Positions 60,600 through 64,000 of a stretch of DNA of 64,000 bases are shown here, in pieces. The DNA comes from Candidatus Zixiibacteriota bacterium. Its GTDB lineage: Bacteria > Zixibacteria > MSB-5A5 > GN15 > FEB-12. The position numbers and the translations under genes are program-made. The number at the start of each line of letters is the position of its first letter. The stretch's first letter is position 1. The notes beneath the pieces were generated by a model. The model was not told the origin of the DNA. It was given only the letters and a program-made list of their open reading frames with translations, and made no database searches. The stretch lies in the NCBI GenBank assembly GCA_040752815.1, contig JBFMGC010000006.1, positions 1 through 64,000 on the forward strand. Direction: 5' to 3'.

Positions 60600-60610
<11 letters not shown>
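59285..60610 (-). CDS. NiFe hydrogenase large (alpha) subunit, group 3b-like
   Basis: 441 residues if started at ATG 60610 (an in-frame GTG lies three codons upstream). L1 motif RICGICP near residue 62 and the C-terminal Ni ligands DPCISCSCH, followed by a 20-residue tail for the protease to remove. No Se-Cys. Other features: [24 protein letters not shown]. Carries the Ni-Fe active site. With the small, gamma and beta subunits it makes the cytoplasmic NAD(P)-linked (sulf)hydrogenase. Confidence 0.95.
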
Positions 60611-61379
<769 letters not shown>

Positions 61380-61380
61380 C

Positions 61381-62244
61381 TCAGAGCTCCCTCCTGGAGA
61401 AGACTTCGCGGATGCCGTCGCACCGATACACCGGGCCGTCCTTGCAGACAAAGCGCGGTCCGAGCTGGCAGTGGCCGCAAAGGCCGATCCCGCATTTCAT
61501 GTTGCGCTCCATCGAAAGGTAGATGCGCTTTTCATCCAGTCCCCGGCGTTCCAGTTCCAGCACGGTGAAGCGCATCATGACTTCGGGGCCGCAGACCATG
61601 GCGAGAGTGTTCTGGGGATCGAACGGTGATCGCGCTATTAGGGTCGTGACGACGCCGACATTGCCGTGCCAAGGGCCGGTGGCGCGATCGACGGTCAGGT
61701 GGGTTTCCAGGTCAAACCTCGAGCGCCAGCGCTCCAGCTCCTTGCGGAACAGGATATCTTCCGGCGTGCGCGTGCCGTAGAGCAACACTACCTTGCCGTA
61801 TTTCTGCCTATGAGCGAGAAGATGATAAACCACCGGCCGCAGCGGGGCGAGTCCGATACCACCGGCGACGACGACAACGTCGCTCCCTTCGGCTTCTCCG
61901 ACCGGCCAGGCGGTTCCGTACGGCCCCCGGACGCCGAGCGTATCGCCTGGTTTGAGACGACGCATACCGCGGGTGACCGCGCCGACCTCGCGCGTCGTGT
62001 GAGTTAACACGGCCGGTTTGGTCGGATCGCCGCTGATCGAAATCGGCACCTCACCGACACCGAACACATAGAGCATGTTGAACTGACCGGGTCGGAAAGT
62101 GAATTCGCGGGAGCTGTCGCCGCTCTCGAGATCGAGCGTGAACGTATCCGCCGTTTCTTTGACGACACGGCGGATGACAAACGGCTCGGTCGTCATCGGG
62201 CCGGCCAGGTCAGTGTGCAAGAGCTTTTCAGCTATTGGAGCCAT
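61381..62244 (-). CDS. Hydrogenase gamma (FAD/NAD(P)-binding) subunit
   Basis: 287 residues from ATG 62244. Ferredoxin-NADP reductase-like fold: [24 protein letters not shown] (flavin), [22 protein letters not shown] (NAD(P)), and C-terminal [2Fe-2S] motif CGIGLCGHC...C. Homologous to sulfhydrogenase HydG / dihydroorotate DH electron-transfer subunit. Links the Ni-Fe centre to NAD(P)H. Overlaps the cyclic-nucleotide-binding gene by 17 bases; the small-subunit ATG follows one base after. Confidence 0.94.
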   Translation of the reverse strand: MAPIAEKLLHTDLAGPMTTEPFVIRRVVKETADTFTLDLESGDSSREFTFRPGQFNMLYVFGVGEVPISISGDPTKPAVLTHTTREVGAVTRGMRRLKPGDTLGVRGPYGTAWPVGEAEGSDVVVVAGGIGLAPLRPVVYHLLAHRQKYGKVVLLYGTRTPEDILFRKELERWRSRFDLETHLTVDRATGPWHGNVGVVTTLIARSPFDPQNTLAMVCGPEVMMRFTVLELERRGLDEKRIYLSMERNMKCGIGLCGHCQLGPRFVCKDGPVYRCDGIREVFSRREL

Positions 62245-62695
62245 GGCCGTACACGTCCATAAGTTGCAGTCTGGTGGCTTCGAGGCGCTCGGCAATGACC
62301 AGCAGGAAGCGCTTCATGATCTCGTAGCCGATATGGTGGTCGTCCTCGCACTTGGTGCGCAGGCACTTTCCATCCATGGCCAGGGCGCGGGTCAGCTCCA
62401 CTGCGCGGGCATCGAAATGCCAGCGATACGGCGGTACCAGCCAGGACCAGCCGAAAACTTCACCGCCGGACCGGGTTTGTATGGTCACCGTCCCCTTTTG
62501 GGGAATGTGCGTCTCGACCTGCACTTTTCCCTCTCGGATAAAATAGAAATGATCAGCCGGTTCACCCTCGCGAAACACGAACTGGCCGGGTTTGAAAACG
62601 ACGTTTGAAGCGCATCCGGTCAGCAACGCTATTTGTCCTTGATTCAAACCCTTGAAGAAGGGGTGCTCACTCAAGATTCTCTCGAGATTTTCCAT
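62228..62695 (-). CDS. Cyclic-nucleotide-binding-domain protein in hydrogenase operon
   Basis: 155 residues of Crp/CNBD type ([49 protein letters not shown]). The phosphate-binding cassette region ([23 protein letters not shown]) departs from the usual G-E-x6-R pattern in part, so ligand binding is uncertain. No helix-turn-helix domain, so not a Crp-like regulator. Found between beta and gamma genes; likely a regulatory or structural part of the hydrogenase. Confidence 0.9.
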   Translation of the reverse strand: MENLERILSEHPFFKGLNQGQIALLTGCASNVVFKPGQFVFREGEPADHFYFIREGKVQVETHIPQKGTVTIQTRSGGEVFGWSWLVPPYRWHFDARAVELTRALAMDGKCLRTKCEDDHHIGYEIMKRFLLVIAERLEATRLQLMDVYGHGSNS

Positions 62696-62719
62696 TGCTT
62701 TGCCCTTATGCTCAGTTGA

Positions 62720-63871
62720 TCAATGTCTTGTATGCCGGTCCTCTGTGGTCAGGACCGCGGCTTCCTCAGTGATATCTATCCCCACCGGGCACCAGGTGAT
62801 GCACCGCCCGCAGCCGACACACCCGATCACTCCGAACTGATCCTGCCAGTACGCCAGCTTGTGCATCAGCCATTGCCGGTAGCGGGCATACGGCGATGTG
62901 CGAATGCTGCCGCCGTGGATATATGAAAAGTTTACCGAGTAGCAGGAGTCCCAGCGCCGCTCCCGTTCGGCCTGGGTGCCGGTGAGGTCGGTGGTGTCCT
63001 GAATGTTGACACAGAAACAAGTGGGGCAGACCATCGTGCAATTGCCACAGGTAAGGCAGCGCTCGGCGATCTTGTCCCAGTTGGTATTGTCGAAATTGGC
63101 ATACAGCCGCTCTTTGAGTTGATTTGTATCGAGCCGCCGCCCCATCGCTTTTGCCGCCTGATCAGATGTCTGCTGCGCGGCGGCGGTTTCAGCCTCTGTG
63201 GCGGGGGGCAAGTCGAGCCCGGCGGCGAGCTTTTCGCCGCGTTTCGAGCCGATCTCGACTATCAGACCGTGCGTGCCGTCGTGAAAGACCTCCGTCAGCG
63301 CCAGATCGAATCCCGCGTACGCTTTGGGGCCGGTTCCCACCGAGGCGCAGAAACAGGTCCCTCCGGGGCGAGCGCAATTGACAGCTATAATAAGCGCCTC
63401 GCTCCGTATCTTGCGATAGAACGGGTCTTCGAACTCGCCGCCGGTGAGAATCTGATCGTGAATCGCCAGCGCTTTCAATTCGCAAGGGCGGACACCCAGA
63501 AGGGCGACCTTTGGCTTCCCGTTTTCCGACGGGGCTTTGACTTCGAAACCGCGCTCGTTCTTCGTGGCCGACCAGAGTTTACCAAAGGCCGGGTAAAGCA
63601 CGTGCTTCCAACTGTGCTGCCCGACCACATAGTCAAACAGAGCCGGTCGCGACGATTTTGACAGACGGTAATGCCCGCCGTTTTGCTCATCGGACCACCC
63701 GATTGGCATTTGCTGTATCGATGTGATCTGACTATAGGTGACGGCGTTCTGCCCAACAGTCGGGCCGAATACGGCGTATTTCTGTGCGATCAGCGAATCC
63801 AGCAGTTGCTGGAAACGGTCCGGGTCGAGGCTGAACCGTGCTGCCAGAGGGTATTTGTTTTGGGCTGTCAT
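62720..63871 (-). CDS. Hydrogenase beta subunit (4Fe-4S dicluster), sulfhydrogenase type
   Basis: 383 residues. The N-terminal 250 residues resemble the HydB/AsrA region (KVALLGVRPCELKALAIHDQIL, NCARPGGTCFCASVGTGP). The C-terminus has two clusters: CLTCGNCTMVCPTCFC and CVGCGRCITWCPVG. Conducts electrons between the hydrogenase heterodimer and the partner. First gene of the run in the window. Confidence 0.93.
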   Translation of the reverse strand: MTAQNKYPLAARFSLDPDRFQQLLDSLIAQKYAVFGPTVGQNAVTYSQITSIQQMPIGWSDEQNGGHYRLSKSSRPALFDYVVGQHSWKHVLYPAFGKLWSATKNERGFEVKAPSENGKPKVALLGVRPCELKALAIHDQILTGGEFEDPFYRKIRSEALIIAVNCARPGGTCFCASVGTGPKAYAGFDLALTEVFHDGTHGLIVEIGSKRGEKLAAGLDLPPATEAETAAAQQTSDQAAKAMGRRLDTNQLKERLYANFDNTNWDKIAERCLTCGNCTMVCPTCFCVNIQDTTDLTGTQAERERRWDSCYSVNFSYIHGGSIRTSPYARYRQWLMHKLAYWQDQFGVIGCVGCGRCITWCPVGIDITEEAAVLTTEDRHTRH

Positions 63872-64000
63872 GTATTATGGCCTATAGGTCAACGGGATCC
63901 CGGGTGAATTGGAAACGAGAAGTGCGAAGATTGGAGGGGCCTCGAGCGCTCAAACATTTCAGCGTTCACTCCGCGTTAAAGTCTGCGGTTATCACCCGAT
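63872..64000. promoter_or_regulatory. Upstream region of the hydrogenase operon, truncated by the window end
   Basis: 129 bases before the beta subunit start. No recognisable -35/-10 or strong ribosome-binding site (sequence before ATG: TATAGGCCATAATAC), and the operon might continue further. Confidence 0.25.

Overview
The window (about 58-60% G+C by eye) looks like chromosome from an uncultured anaerobic or facultative bacterium of the Fibrobacterota-Chlorobiota-Bacteroidota neighbourhood, most like candidate phylum Zixibacteria. That placement is an inference. It rests on a FlgD-like, type IX-style C-terminal sorting domain with an NYPNPFN motif, a dockerin-tailed GEVED protein, a dense set of multihaem cytochromes, a group 3b-type NiFe hydrogenase, and many short palindromic intergenic repeats. 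No rRNA, tRNA or CRISPR array was seen.

Layout. 1-5.2 kb: the end of a glycine-rich protein and a 1,527-residue secreted metallopeptidase-like protein. 5.2-12.3 kb (minus strand): a five-gene electron-transfer operon, made of a cytochrome b-like membrane protein, a 20-haem cytochrome c, a 19-haem cytochrome c, an outer-membrane beta-barrel, and a membrane-anchored Fe-S/flavin pyridine-nucleotide oxidoreductase. 12.3-13.0 kb: a repeat cluster. 13-20.9 kb: a berberine-bridge-type flavoenzyme, EttA, a secreted protein, an SRPBCC protein and a fatty-acid desaturase broken by one amber codon. 21.3-28.3 kb: a small membrane protein, a POT peptide transporter with a TolB-propeller amidohydrolase, and a frameshifted TauE/SafE gene with a small lipoprotein. 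28.4-29.9 kb: an IS110/IS1111-type element inside a dispersed inverted-repeat element. 30-36.9 kb: membrane pyrophosphatase, an A+T-richer restriction-modification pair (D12 adenine methylase and a probable SacI-family endonuclease), and a PiT phosphate transporter with its DUF47 partner. 37-46 kb: Smr protein, M3 oligopeptidase, DinB protein, PEP-CTERM protein, AmrS-like radical SAM enzyme, and a large dockerin protein. 46.7-49.8 kb: a zinc-hook Rad50/SbcC-like ATPase overlapping a membrane-anchored SNase nuclease. 50-52.5 kb: a cytochrome bd-superfamily membrane pair whose larger subunit carries a dihaem c tail. 53-64 kb: hypB, then on the minus strand one long run of hydrogenase beta, cyclic-nucleotide-binding protein, gamma, small and large subunits, maturation protease, hypF, hypC, hypD and hypE.

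How it fits together. The hydrogenase exchanges electrons between H2 and NAD(P)H. The five-gene operon has every part needed to pass electrons from an NAD(P)H or quinone source through the inner membrane and periplasm to a porin in the outer membrane. The bd-like/c-type complex is another membrane electron exit or entry point. Pyrophosphatase and PiT/DUF47 suggest pyrophosphate/phosphate-linked energy economy. The peptidases and POT carrier indicate peptide use. Three different C-terminal surface or sorting signals (FlgD/T9SS-like, dockerin, PEP-CTERM) occur on secreted proteins.

Most notable: the 39-haem porin-cytochrome-type operon; an IS110-type element whose empty target is preserved elsewhere in the same window; nested palindromic repeats, one unit of which sits in frame inside hypF; and two genes with point disruptions that may be real decay or assembly errors.
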